Positions 44,848-56,381 of a stretch of 64,000 nucleotides of DNA are shown here, piece after piece; position 1 is the first letter of the stretch; every line of letters begins with the position of its first letter. Origin of the DNA: Eleusine coracana subsp. coracana (Eukaryota; Streptophyta; Magnoliopsida; Poales; Poaceae); contig CM064429.1 in NCBI GenBank assembly GCA_032690845.1, positions 13,672,569-13,736,568 of the forward strand, given 5' to 3'. The position numbers and the translations under genes were made by a program. Under the pieces are notes generated by a model. The model was given only the letters and a program-made list of their open reading frames with translations, ran no database searches and was not told the origin of the DNA.

Positions 44848-46311
44848 ACAAAATCAAATATGTAATAAGAATTTTCACACCATCTCTCATGCAGTCAATC
44901 TCAATCATCATTTTTACTCATTATCCCTCCACAAAGATTTTCTCTCATCTCCTTTTAACCAATCGGCATATCTTACTTAAACTTAATCAAATTACCACAA
45001 AACTTTTTCAAAAACAATTTTAGTTCTCCTCAACTCATTTTTTAGCATCAAACTTCAAGCTTTTGGTCTTCTCTAAGTCTCTCAAGTGTATTTCCTTCCC
45101 TCTCCTATCTAATCAAGGATTGTATGTGGATTTTGGAGGGCTATATAACTAAATTAAACAATAAGATTAACCATGTCAGCAATGTGCTTAATCATGCCTA
45201 TTAAGAAAGGATTTTCTTGGAAAAGAACTTTTAATGGAGAAGAGGAATGTAGAAGATCTAAAGGAAAATTCAATGAGAACAATTGGCAAAGAATGAGGAA
45301 TAATCAGAAATCTGCTTTCTTTGATGACCTTACTGCTTCTTAGGGAATATATATTTTTTCCCTATACCCCTTTTTTTTAATAACCTCTTTTTTTTCTCTT
45401 TTTGCAATAGCGCTGATCGATGCAGCTTATATTTTTTTCTTTTCTTCTTTTTTTTCTCTTTTCTTTCACCTTATTTTTTTATATTCCCTGATATGATCAG
45501 CAATTTCTGACTTGTATCAGCAGCGGAAACTTTCTGAATTCCCTTTTATTAGGGAGAAACAAAGATGTATGGTTTTCATGATAGCAAGGAATTTAATTGG
45601 ATAAGAATGACTAGAAATATAGAGATAAACAAAATAGATCATCATTTTCTAACTTGGTCGAAATCATGAGCAAAAAGTTGACAAAGTTACTTACAATCCA
45701 CTTGGTTCAAATGTGTAGCTTGCTCTCATTCACTCGGCTATGTAGGCATATTTAGACCTTGATTTTGCCTTAGCTTATGATGAGTCAAAAGAAATTTTCA
45801 AAAATATAAAGCTCAAAAGTTAAGTGGTAACCAACAAATTTCAAGTAATCAACCAATCAACCATCTGAAAGACAAGATAAATAGCATGGGGCACTTTCAA
45901 TTTGACAATCGACACTAACTTTATTAAAGACAATGCAAGAATTCAAACTACATAAAAGACCTAGAAGCAACTCTCAACATGACTCATGACTCTCTTAAGC
46001 ACACACACAAACTTAAATAAAAACTCATCAAAAACACTTAAAAACTGAGAAACTGGACTCAAAAACACTTAAAAACTGAGAAACTGGACTCAAAAACACT
46101 TAAAAACTATGACTAATGGCAAAGCCCTTCCCCCACACTCAAAATTTGCAATGTCCTCATTGCAAGAGAAGAAGCTCAACACACTAATCATGCAGACCTG
46201 CCTGTTCAAGACTCGGAAAATTCGTCTTATATTCCTTATGAGAAAAGTGTAGTCCGCTTCGGTCATCTCGATTGTATCCTGGATTCTGCGGTCCACATCT
46301 CTTTGATTCCG
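44848..46311 (-). other. F 3' non-coding region
   Basis: AT-rich with T-runs near 45355-45480; no supported ORF. A 31-bp unit (AAAAACACTTAAAAACTGAG plus 11 bp) is repeated about 2.6 times at 46030-46110. Confidence 0.6.
46030..46110. repeat. 31-bp tandem repeat, about 2.6 copies
   Basis: Starts at 46030, 46061 and 46092. The first two copies look identical. Confidence 0.85.
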
Positions 46312-46316
46312 GTAAG

Positions 46317-47865
46317 TGTTGACGGCTGTTAAGTACCATTTTTAACCGTCAACTATACTCAAATAAAGGAGAATTTGGCATTTCATACACGCATGCTTTA
46401 GCACAATAATATAGTTCCACTTGTACTTGGAGAACTTTGTGCATGCAGGAGGAAATGTGAAGGAAACACCTCAAAAGGCAAGAAAACACACTTTCGACCA
46501 ATCAGAGAGTGCCACACGGACGTCACACGGATTGAAGGGCCCATTTTCAGCACTTAACCGACGTAACTCCCTGTAATACCGCGCAAACCGACGTCAGGGC
46601 CCACAGGACAGCCACCTGGAGAAAGCACAGGCCAGGAGGGGCCACCCCCAGGTCGGCCGACCTGGTCAGGTCGGCCGACCCAGCCGAGCGCCCTCTCCGC
46701 CTGGGCTTCCACGTGTTGGCTCCTCCGCGACTCCTGATGACGGTTTGAGATGCCTTCCGTGGCGGTTACGCTCCCTTGCCGACCTATTGAGGCTATAAAT
46801 AGGAGGGTGTGCCTTCACACTCAACACACACCACAAGAAGCATTTCTCTCTTGCTAGTAGTAGTTCTTGGAGTTTTAGTGGAGTTAGGCTGAGTCTAGAG
46901 CTCTCTAGTCCCAAGTCTTCACTTGGAATTGGTATGGCTCTTGTATCTTTTCCCTTTTGTAAGACTTTGCTCTTATCAATATATATATCTTTTCTGTATA
47001 GTTGTGCTTGGGTCATGAGTTTCTTGTTTGATATTGTGATCCATATATGTGATAGTATAGTCTACTTGTGTGATAGTAGTTTATATTTATTATACTACTA
47101 TTGTCATGCTAGTTATATACCGTCACTATAGTCTAGTTTATATGTTATAGTCTCTATGCTTAGTTTTAGCTGATAAAGTATAGCATGGGTTTGGTGATCG
47201 TATTCGTACGGTAACTCTGCCTCGTTAATAGTAATCGCGGAGGGGCAGAGTGCTCTTTGGTCATGCAAGTATGGTACTTGGGTGACTGATTTGCATCAAT
47301 TATTCGTTAGTCTACTGGTTCGTTGAGGTAGGCGGCAGGTGGTGACAGCCCTGTCCGTCCTTTGAAATCCTCCCCGCTAGGCTAGTGCGTAGGCTCTTGG
47401 CGGAAGTCGCCTGTGGATGCAGGGGTAAGTCCGTGCCTGAAGTGCTATACTATTGACTGCTGAACCTGAGTGTGGGTCTGTATGTATTCTACTTAGGCTA
47501 TGCAACTGTATAGGAATGTATAGTAGGAGTAGCTTAGCCTAGTCTTTCCTCCACTAGACTTTATTTATTTAGTAGGAATCTTCTGTGTGTGTCACACTAC
47601 CCGGTTATTATCATGTACCCGCCTGTCTTGGTTAGATATCCTTGCTAATTGTTAACATGATCTTATATGTTAGTAACGCTTCTTGATCATAACCTTCCTC
47701 TGGGATAAACAAATACGATACCCTGAATACTTCCGGGTGAAATGCTACAACGGTATTCTCCGTGCGCTTGCGGATTTTACCTACTTGACTCTAGGACATA
47801 TTAGTGAACCGTTTCTGGCCCCGTGCTGGGAATGATTTATTAATATGGCTTAGCAAAAGTCAACA
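46317..47865 (+). repeat. Solo LTR of family D inside F
   Basis: 1549 bp, TGTTGACGGC...AAAGTCAACA, flanked by GTAAG (46312-46316, 47866-47870) with no internal sequence. It has two GGTCGGCCGACC copies (46651-46662, 46669-46680), as in the D1 5' LTR, and a small number of substitutions against D1. It is the product of recombination between the LTRs of a former full element. Confidence 0.95.
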
Positions 47866-48098
47866 GTAAGCACGATCTCTGTCTAGATACAGTCTCTTAA
47901 TGTTTCTTCGGTAGACAAGACAGCAAGCAGGCATTGCAGGTTATGATTTTCAACGCTGTAAGGAGAGGCACTGTTCAAATTACTCCGAGCCGATCGGTGC
48001 ACATGCTGAGCCGATCGGCGCAGTGGTGTTCTTCCATCATTGCGACTTCCTCCACTTCCCTTTGCATTACCCTTAACTCTTGTTGAAGTTCCTGCTGC

Positions 48099-49287
48099 CT
48101 AGTCATTACTGCATTCTGCAAGTGTTTCTTGATTTTCAAACTTAGGACTACCAAAGCTTCCTTGAAAATCAAAATCATCACTAAAATCTCCAGGCACACT
48201 AGGATCACCGCTTTCCAAAGTTTCCAAATAGTATGACGTATAGTCACTATCCCATTCGGAATAATTCTGAATTGGCTTACCCGATAATCTAGCGGATCTA
48301 CGAACCTCTGGTGTAATCTTACACTTCCTTGCAGCAGTTTCTTCGTCTTCACTTGGTAGAGCCATCAGATCGATAAATTCAACCATCTTCAGATCGTGCC
48401 GATCGGCTCCAGTATCGCGCCGATCGGCACAGCCAACAGCTTCCTTCATATACTCATCTAACTGCTCTAGATTACGCTCACGGATCGCCTTATTCTGCTG
48501 CCTTCGTAAAATCTCATCATTAATCTCCTTAGGTGTCCTTCCTCTAGGAACTGCGCAACAACCATCATCATATATTAAATCTCTAGGTATGAAAGTTGGA
48601 TCTTCTGCCAATTGGAGTTCCACCTTGCATTGAAGATCTTTAGCACAAAAGAAACACTTGCAACCCTCAATACAACTGTTCCTATGAATCTTATTTTCTT
48701 GAAAACTTTCCCAATCGGTAAGAACCTTAGGAAAGGATTCATCCCTTCTAGCTTGAAGATCCGTCTCCGCATCCTGCTGGTACATAGCTTCTTCGACTTC
48801 CTCTCGCAGTTTGAGTTCATACTTGGCGGCAATGTCATGTTCATCATAAAGTCGGCACCTATGAATTGTGAGCGCACTCTCTTCATCTAGCTCTTCCTTC
48901 TCTTGCTCAGTCAATGAAATCCTCATATGACAAGGGCTTAGCAAGATCAAGAACACTTTCCATGGTATACCTTTGAGAAACTACTTCACTTTCAATAGGT
49001 GCTACAGATTTTCCTTTGCGCACCAATACTCTTTTCATTATTTGCCGAAGTTCATTGTCCATCTTCACCTTGTCAGCGTTCCACGCGTCAGCTTCACTTT
49101 TCTTCATGAATTTCTTCCGCAGATCTGACCAGACGAGAGGATCATCTCGTGTTGGTGTAAACACTTCGTTGACTTCTTCCCGGGACCAATTTGCAGAGGG
49201 ATGAGGAAATTCGCCGCTGAGCCGATCGGCTCCAGAGTCGCGCCGATCGGCGCCGCCTTAGTTTCTGCCTGATGCGCCGCCTTCCAT
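48099..49287 (-). pseudogene. F 3' ORF of unknown function
   Basis: Reading starts at an ATG (49287-49285), 72 bp downstream of a TATA box, and runs about 395 codons with one early stop (near 49260) and a frameshift near 48915. The N-terminus carries the ADRRD.GADRLSG repeat word. The middle is Glu/Lys-rich and helical, followed by a Cys cluster (C-x3-C-x-C-x2-C, near 48650) and a conserved-looking R(G)(R)TPKEIND stretch. A second repeat word lies at 48394-48432, and the C-terminus is acidic. I do not recognise the family. The position is that of the env-like ORF, but no signal peptide or membrane helix is visible. Confidence 0.55.
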
Positions 49288-49358
49288 CGCTTCTGCTCTT
49301 AAGGTTTGTTCTGGTGACGATGTAATGCGAGATGATCCGTGGGTTTGCTGCCACCTCA

Positions 49359-49530
49359 TATTTATATCCCTTGATTTCCAATTGGACTAGGACTCTTTCT
49401 CTTATTCGTGGAATTTAATGAGTCTTAAAAAGGCAAGGTCCAAAACTGATTCAAAACAAAAAGGACTCTGCCACGCCAATCGGTGCAGGGCTGCGCCGAT
49501 CGGCGCAAGCATCACGCCGATCGGCGCGGT
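49359..49530 (-). promoter_or_regulatory. Candidate internal promoter of F
   Basis: Minus-strand TATAAATA at 49366-49359, preceded 106 bp upstream by three GCCGATCGGCG-type palindromes at 49472-49530. This repeats the LTR layout, where palindromes lie 100 bp upstream of the TATA box. The 3' ORF follows and the integrase stop (49616) precedes it. Promoter activity is inferred. Confidence 0.45.
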
Positions 49531-49615
49531 ACACTAAATTGCCGAAAAAAAACTACGGAAATTAAAATACATACAAGCTTTTGTTTTACGTCGTTAAGCT
49601 CGACCACACAGGGTA

Positions 49616-50890
49616 CTAAGCAGTGAAATACACATCAAAAGATTTTAATTCAAATGTGTCGGGTTCTAGGTATACCTTTAGACGTTGTCCGTTCACCGTG
49701 TACTTGTTTCTCTTGCCATCCATTATTATTACCGCTCCTGAAGGTAACACCGTATTCACAAGATAAGGTCCCTCCCATTTGCTTCATAGTTTGCCTTTAC
49801 CAAATAATCTGAATCGCGAATTAAATAGGAGCACCCGATCTGCTTCCTTGAACTCCTTCTTCAAAAGCTTCTTATCGTACCACTTCTTTGTTTTCTCTTT
49901 GTATATAGCTGCATTCTCATATGCACGCAATCTCATCTCTTCCAATTCACTTATTTTTATTTTCCTATTCATGCCGGTGGCATCAAGATTCAGATTCATC
50001 TCCTTTATAGCCCAATAAGCTTTATGTTCCAATTCCACCGGTAGGTGACATGATTTCCCATAGACGAATTGATACGGTGTCATACCAATTGGTGTCTTGA
50101 ATGCCGTCCTATATGCCCATAACGCTCCATTAAGCTTTGTGGCCCAATCTTTTCCTTCCTTTAGAACAATCTTCTGCAGAATTCCCTTTAATTGCTTATT
50201 TGAAGTTTCTTCTTGTCCATTTGTCTGGGGATGGTATGCTGTTCCAATTCTTTGTTCAATTCCAGATTTGGTTAAAAACCTAGCAAATTCTCCTCCTATA
50301 AAATAGGATCCTCCATCTGTAAATATTATCCTCGGTACCCCGTACCTAGGAAATATCTGCTCCTAAAGTATACTCCTTGATTCTCTTGTAGTGTTAGCCT
50401 TGCATGCCATTGCTTCGACCCACTTGGAGACATAATCAACAGCGACCAATATATACTCGAAACCATGAGAATTCACAAAGGGTCCCATAAAATCCATACC
50501 CCAAACATCAAAGATATCGACTTGAAGATTGTACTTAAGAGGCACTGCATTCCTACCGTTAACATTCCCTATTCGTTGGCATTGAGCACATGTTGCAACA
50601 TACCTTTTTGCATCTTCATGCATGGTAGGCCAATAGAATCCACTTGCCCATACCTTTGCCTGTGTCCTGAAGTAGCCATAATGTCCCCCATAATCCGAAG
50701 AATGACATTTTGCCAAAATGCTTGCTCTTTCTTCTCTGGGTACACATCTCCGTACTGCTCCATCCTCGCAATACCTATACAAGTATGGGTCGGCCCATAT
50801 AAATTTTCTCATTTCACTCTTAACTCTTTTCCTTGTGTTCTTGTTCATCAGATCAGTTTGTCCCTTGAAACCTTTGATAGTATCCATCAT
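49616..50890 (-). pseudogene. F integrase
   Basis: The zinc-binding domain (H..H with C..C as CAQCQ) and core are readable. The first Asp is in GMDFMGPF, the second in TDGGSYF, and Glu in NGQEETSN. The C-terminal part has a WEGPY motif and ends at TAG 49616. Stops at 50363 (TAG) and about 49784 (TGA) interrupt one continuous frame. The catalytic residues are retained, unlike in T1 and C1. Confidence 0.8.
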
Positions 50891-50899
50891 CTAGTTCTC

Positions 50900-52480
50900 T
50901 CAACGATCAAATGCAGTAAACAAGTGCTCTTGTCGCATTTCATCTCTTATTGGCTCAGTTGATGATGATTCAAGACGAGATAAATGATCTGCTACAGAAT
51001 TTTCTACTCCTTTCTTATCTCTTATCTCCAAATCAAATTCTTGCAGCATCAATGCCCATCGCATTAACCGAGGCTTAGACTCCTTCTTTAAAACCAAGTA
51101 TCTTATAGCAGCATGATCAGTATATACAATCACCTTAGAATTTAGAATGTAGGATCTAAACTTCTCAAAAGCAAATATAACAGCTAGCATCTCCTTCTCA
51201 ATTGTTGTAAAATTTATTTGCGCCTCATTCAAAGTTTTGCTAGCATAATAAATAGCATGCACTTTACCTTCCTTCCGTTGTCCAAGAACAGCTCCAACTG
51301 CATTGTCACTTGCATCACACATAATTTCAAAAGGTAAACTCCAACCAAGTGGCTGCATAACGGGTGCAGAGCATAGAGCTTCCTTTAATCTTCTAAAGGC
51401 CAAGAGTCTTTCCTCATCCATAACAAATTTTGTATCTTGCTTTAACAATTCTATCAGGGGTTTAGCAATCTTTGAATAATCCTTAACAAATCTGTGATAG
51501 AAGTTGGCATGTCCAAGAAAACTCCTCAAAGTTGTAAGATCAGTAGGGGGAGGTAATTTCTCAACTGTAGATACCTTTGCCTTATCAACCTCTATCCCTC
51601 TTTTAGATATGACATGACCAAGTACTATCCCTTCTGTTACCATGAAGTGACACTTCTCCCAATTAAGAACTAAGTCGCATTCAACACACCTTTTCAAAAC
51701 CTTCTCCAAATTCTCCAAACAGCTCTCAAAATCAGCACCATGTACGGAGAAGTCATCCATAAATACCTCCATAATATCTTCTATGAATTCAGCGAATATT
51801 GCATTCATGCATCTTTGAAATGTTGCAGGCGCGTTGCAAAGACCAAATGGCATCCTTCTATATGCATATGTCCCAAAAGGGCAAGTAGTTTTCTGCTGAT
51901 CTTCTAGTCTTACCGGTATTTGATAGAAACCACTATATTCATCCAAATAACAAAAGTATGAATTACTTGCTAATCTTTCAAGCATCTCATCAATGAATGG
52001 AAGAGGATAGTGATCTTTCTTCGTCACTTTGTTCAAACTTCTATAGTCTATGCACATTCTCCATCCAGTTACACTCCTTTGAGGGATCAACTCATTGTTC
52101 TCGTTAGGCACTACTGTCAACCCTCCTTTCTTGGGTACACAATGCACTGGACTAACCCATTCACTATCAGCAACAGGGTAGATCATACCTGCATTAAGCA
52201 GCTTCAAAATCTTCTTTTTAACCACCGGCTTCATTGATTCCTTCAACCTTCGCATCCCTTCAACCACTGGTTTAGTATTCTCCTCCAAGTTAGTCTTGTG
52301 GGTGCAAAATGCGGGGCTGATTCCCTTGATGTCATCCAATGTGTAACCAATGGCCTTCTTATACCTTTTGAGCACAACAAGAAGCCTCTCTGTTTCTTCT
52401 TTCGTTAGGGCGTTGTTCACAATAACTGGATATGTTCTATTCTTTAATAGATATTCATAGTGTAGTTCCTTTGGAAGTTC
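50900..52480 (-). pseudogene. F reverse transcriptase and RNase H
   Basis: Open for 506 codons from 52420 (upstream frame open to the stop at 52484). RT motifs: WRMCIDYRSLNK, YSGFYQIP, and FMDDFSVHG with the catalytic aspartates. RNase H follows with CDASD, a TTIEKEML segment, TDHAA and VADHLSR. This is the longest uninterrupted pol domain in the window and looks enzymatically complete. It lies between stops at 52484 and 50900 in the same frame as its neighbours, so the parent polyprotein is broken. Confidence 0.85.
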
Positions 52481-52483
52481 CTT

Positions 52484-53227
52484 CTATTCCACTTCTAGCA
52501 CTTTGTCTGGATCCAGCTCCCCGAGAGGTTCAAAATCAGGATTTTCCTGGTTGAGCTGATCGGCGCAAGGGTCGTGCCGATCAGCGCTGCGAGTATGATT
52601 GAGCCGATCGGCACATGGGTCGCGCCGATCGGCGCTGCCAGTATGACTGAGCCGATCGACGCAAGGGTCGCGCCCATCGGTGCTGCCAGTATGACTGAGC
52701 CGATCGGCGCAAGGGTCGCGCCGATCGGCGCTAGCAGTACACTTGTCAGTTCCATGCATGATGTGGTCCAGTGGGTCTCCCATATCCATCCCTATCCTCT
52801 CGTCTTCCTCTAGGCAGAATTCCTGATAGCAAGAAGAGTCTTGATAAGACGGATCATTAAATTGAAATTGCACTTCTTCCACTCCTAGGTGTAGCTTGAT
52901 TTGACATTTCCCAGCATCCAGAACAACTTGTACTAATCTTAAGAATGGTCTTCCTAGAATGATATCTTCAACCCCAGCTTCCTTATTGTCTAGAACGAAG
53001 AAATCTACCGGCATTGTTTTTGAGCCGATCTCAATTTCGACATTCTTGATCACTCCCAGTGGCTTGGTTTTCCTACCATCCGCCATGATCAGCTTGAGTT
53101 CAGTACCCATCAGCCGCTGTTGAGTTCCATAAGGCATGCTCATGAATGCATCGTAAGTCATCAAGTTGACACGGGAGCCAAAGTCACACAAGGCTTTCGG
53201 AAATTTCTTTCTCGATATCTCACAGGG
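52484..53227 (-). pseudogene. F protease and repeat-bearing linker
   Basis: Aspartic protease with the active-site segment ALCDFGS near 53190 and a downstream IILGRPFL. The usual CDLGAS has become CDFGS, and the effect is uncertain. A linker with four 16-residue repeats (52744-52553) follows, then a TAG at 52484 where a Trp is expected. The 5' side is cut at 53227. Confidence 0.75.
52553..52744 (-). repeat. 48-bp minisatellite encoding four 16-residue repeats
   Basis: Four units of 48 bp, each with two GCCGATCGGC-type palindromes, translated as SADRRDPCADRLSHTG with variants. The unit length is a multiple of three, so copy changes keep the frame. Confidence 0.9.
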
Positions 53228-54053
53228 TAAACCCCGCAATCGCAGCACCACGTCTCCTCTGGTTATCAACCATCCAAAAGACGATTGACCTTGCCGAGAA
53301 GGCTAATCCCTGCCTGCGAATCAAGAACACAAGCAAGAACAACGAAGAATGCAACACAATTGCAGATGTATGATTAAACTCTCGAAGTTGGGGTCTCACA
53401 AACCGATGAACGGTGAAACTATTTATGAACAGAATTGATCTAAGGAAAACCCGAACCCTAATGGTGCGGTGGCGGCTGTATATAAAGACCCTAGGGTCGT
53501 GCAAGACCCTCTGGACGCGCCCCTAATTGGGCTCAAATAGATACAAAGCCCAAAGGCCAAAAATAGGCGATGCAGCACCGACACAGATTCTAGACTCTCT
53601 CTTGTTTTGACGATTTCCGCTCACTCCGGATGAATTTTGACATGAGTCCGGCAGCATTGGAAAGGTCTTCTCCTTATCTTTCCGTGCATATGTAGAACGT
53701 CCAAATCCGAGTCCGTATGTGTCCTGGGCGACTGTTTTAGTGTGCAGACTGGTCCTGGGCCCTGAAACAGACTCGAAGTCAGTTTTGATTGGGCCTCCAC
53801 TTTGGCTTCAAGCCCTTGCTGGTCCTCCACGTTCCCAACTCCTTCTCCCATCATCTCCTGGTCCTCTCCATGGTTTCTAATCATAAAATAATCATTAGGT
53901 AGCAAACCATTCTTAAAAGTAACATATAGCAAAGAACGTAGGAACGAGCTCACCTCTAAATTTAGTCGTCGTGCACGAGCTCTAGTCATTGGACCTTGCA
54001 AGTCCAGAATTGGAGGAGTGTCATGTGTATCCATAGGAGTGATGTCCTCATCA
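53228..54053 (-). repeat. 3' LTR of C2, truncated
   Basis: 826 bp. Similarity to the C1 LTR starts at 'taaaccccgc', so about 100 bp of the outer end is missing. Confidence 0.85.
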
Positions 54054-56381
54054 TCCTCCCCCTCTTGAAGTGGAGTCGTCCTCGACTCGAGCTCATCCTC
54101 TTCTCCCAAGTATGGTTTCAAATCTGAAATGTCAAAAGTAGGACTAACCCCGAACTTGGGAGGCAACTCAAGTTTGTATGCATTATCATTAATCTTCTCC
54201 ATTATTTTGAATGGACCATTAGCTCTAGGCATTAGTTTGGACTTTCTCAATTCTGAAAATCTATCCTTCCTTAAGTGTAACCACACTAAATCTCCTACAT
54301 CAAGCTTTACTTCCTTTCTACCCTTACTACCAGCAATTTTATATTTCTCATTCATCTTTTCAATGCTAAGTCTAGTGGTCTCATGCATTTGCAAAATAAA
54401 TTCAGCACGCTCCTTAGCATCAACATGAACTCTCTCATTAATAGGTAGAGGAAATATATCAAGTGGAGTACGGGGATCAAAACCATACACTACCTTGAAT
54501 GGACTTACCTTGGTAGTAGAATGTGTTGCCCGATTATAAGCAAACTCAACATGAGGCAAGCATTCTTCCCATTGCTTCAAATTTTTCTTCAAAATAGCTC
54601 GCAACATAGTACCCAAAGTGCGGTTCACAACCTCAGTTTGTCCATCAGTTTGTGGATGACAAGTTGTATAAAATAGCAACTTTGTACCCAACTTATTCCA
54701 AGGCGTGCGCCAAAAATGACTCAAGAATTTTGCATTACGATCTGAAACAATAGTAGAGGGCATACCATGCAAACATACAATTTCTTTGAAAAAAAGATCA
54801 GCAATATAACTAGCATCATCAGTTTTATGACATGGTATAAAGTGCGCCATCTTAGAAAAATGATCCACAACAACAAAAATGCTATCGCTCCCCCTCTTAG
54901 TCCTAGGCAGTCCTAAAATAAAGTCCATAGAAATATCCGCCCAAGGAATAGAAGGAACAGGAAGTGGCATGTATAAACAATGTGGATTCAATCGAGACTT
55001 AGCTTTTTGACATGTAGTGCAGCGAGCAACAAAACGCTCAACATCTTTCCTCATCCTTGGCCAAAAGAAGTGTGTGGCTAAAATATCCTCTGTCTTCTTA
55101 CCACCAAAATGACCCATCAATCCACCTTCATGCGCCTCCTGCAACAACAAAAGACGAACGGAACCAACTAGAATGCATAGGCAGTTAGCTCTAAACAAGA
55201 AACCATCGTTCAACACAAATTTGTGCCAAGCACGACCTTCTTTACAATGCAACAATACATCTTTAAAATCAACATCAGCAACATATTGTTTTTTAATTGC
55301 CTCAAGTCCAAAAATTCTACAATCAAGTTGAGACAACAAAGTATATCGCCTAGATAAAGCATCAGCAATCACATTATCCTTCCCTTTTTTATGTTTAATA
55401 ATATAAGGAGAAGACTCAATAAAGTCAACCCATTTAGCATGTCTACGGTTCAAATTGCATTGAGAACGAATATACTTAAGTGATTCATGATCAGAATGAA
55501 TAACAAATTCTTTGGGCAACAAATAACGACGCCACGTCTCTAAAGAACGTACAAGTGCATATAGTGCCTTATCATACGTGAAATAATTTTCAAAACAGGC
55601 CCAGTAATTTTCTCACTAAAGTATGTAACAGGTTTACCATCTTGCATCAAAACACCACCAATGCCTATACCACTAGCATCACATTCAAGCTCAAAAGTCT
55701 TATCAAAATTAGGTAATTGCAGCAATAGTGCATGTGTAAGTTTGTCCTTCAAAGCATCAAAAGACTCATGATGTACCCTACCAAAATGGAAGTCAACGCC
55801 CTTCTTTGTCAACTCATGCAATGGTGCAGCAATGGTGCTGAAATCTTTGACAAAGCGGCGGTAGAAACCTGCAAGACCAAGAAAACTCCTCACCTGTGTG
55901 ATAGTTTTTGGTACAGGCCAGCTCTATCAAATCAATTTGATGCTCAATCCCTCTCAAAGGTGGCAATCCCGGGGGTATCTCAGCTGGGAAAACATCCTCA
56001 TACTCCGGCAAAAGGTTAGTGACAGCAGGAGGCAAAGCACTAGAAGCAATATCACCAAGCGAAAACAAGCCTTGTTTGCATATCAAAGCATAGCAAATAT
56101 CATCCGTAGAAATTTCAGAAAGCTCAGATTTTGTGGCAAGACATGAACGACCTTGTAATTTAATTACAGCACCCTTAGAACTTGAAGAATCATTAACATT
56201 ACTTGGTGTAGAAGCAGAATTAACAGGTTGCTGAATTTCAGGGCTTTTATTTTTCAAACTAGCAGCTCGTTCTAAATCAGCTTGTACAATTTCAGCAGGG
56301 GTCATTGGTAAAAAAGTAATTTTAGTTCCTTTATGCATACAAGTGTACTTATTACTTTTACCATGGTGTACAGCATCATTA
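53621..56381 (-). pseudogene. C2 pol, with the RT core deleted
   Basis: 56381-55920 is the linker and start of RT. Sequence then jumps from before the RT core to after it: C1 positions ~23612-24290 have no counterpart, and 'gctct' is left at the join. The YFDD motif is therefore absent. RNase H (CDASGIGIGGVL) is in 55893-55540, shifted by a 2-bp insertion near 55590. From 55522 the integrase is open to its end in the LTR (53621), with intact zinc-binding residues, D, D and the Glu of GQTEVVN. The CR-like MTRARARRLN tail is present. Confidence 0.85.

Larger units (their letters stand above)
43710..53227 (-). mobile_element. F: Athila-lineage element, 5' end lost
   Basis: A minus-strand Ty3/gypsy element with 3' LTR 43710-44808, hairpin and PPT, a 3' ORF, integrase, RT-RNase H and protease, in right-to-left reading order. 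An FMDDFSVHG polymerase motif and the 3' ORF place it in Athila. The body is cut at 53227 inside the protease, where a truncated C2 LTR begins, so gag, PBS and 5' LTR are missing. A D-family solo LTR sits inside. Protease to integrase is one frame broken only by nonsense codons. Confidence 0.9.

Noticed and set aside
48640..48675. Cys cluster in the F 3' ORF as a gag zinc knuckle
   Set aside because: Spacing does not fit CX2CX4HX4C, and the ORF lies after integrase, not in the gag position.
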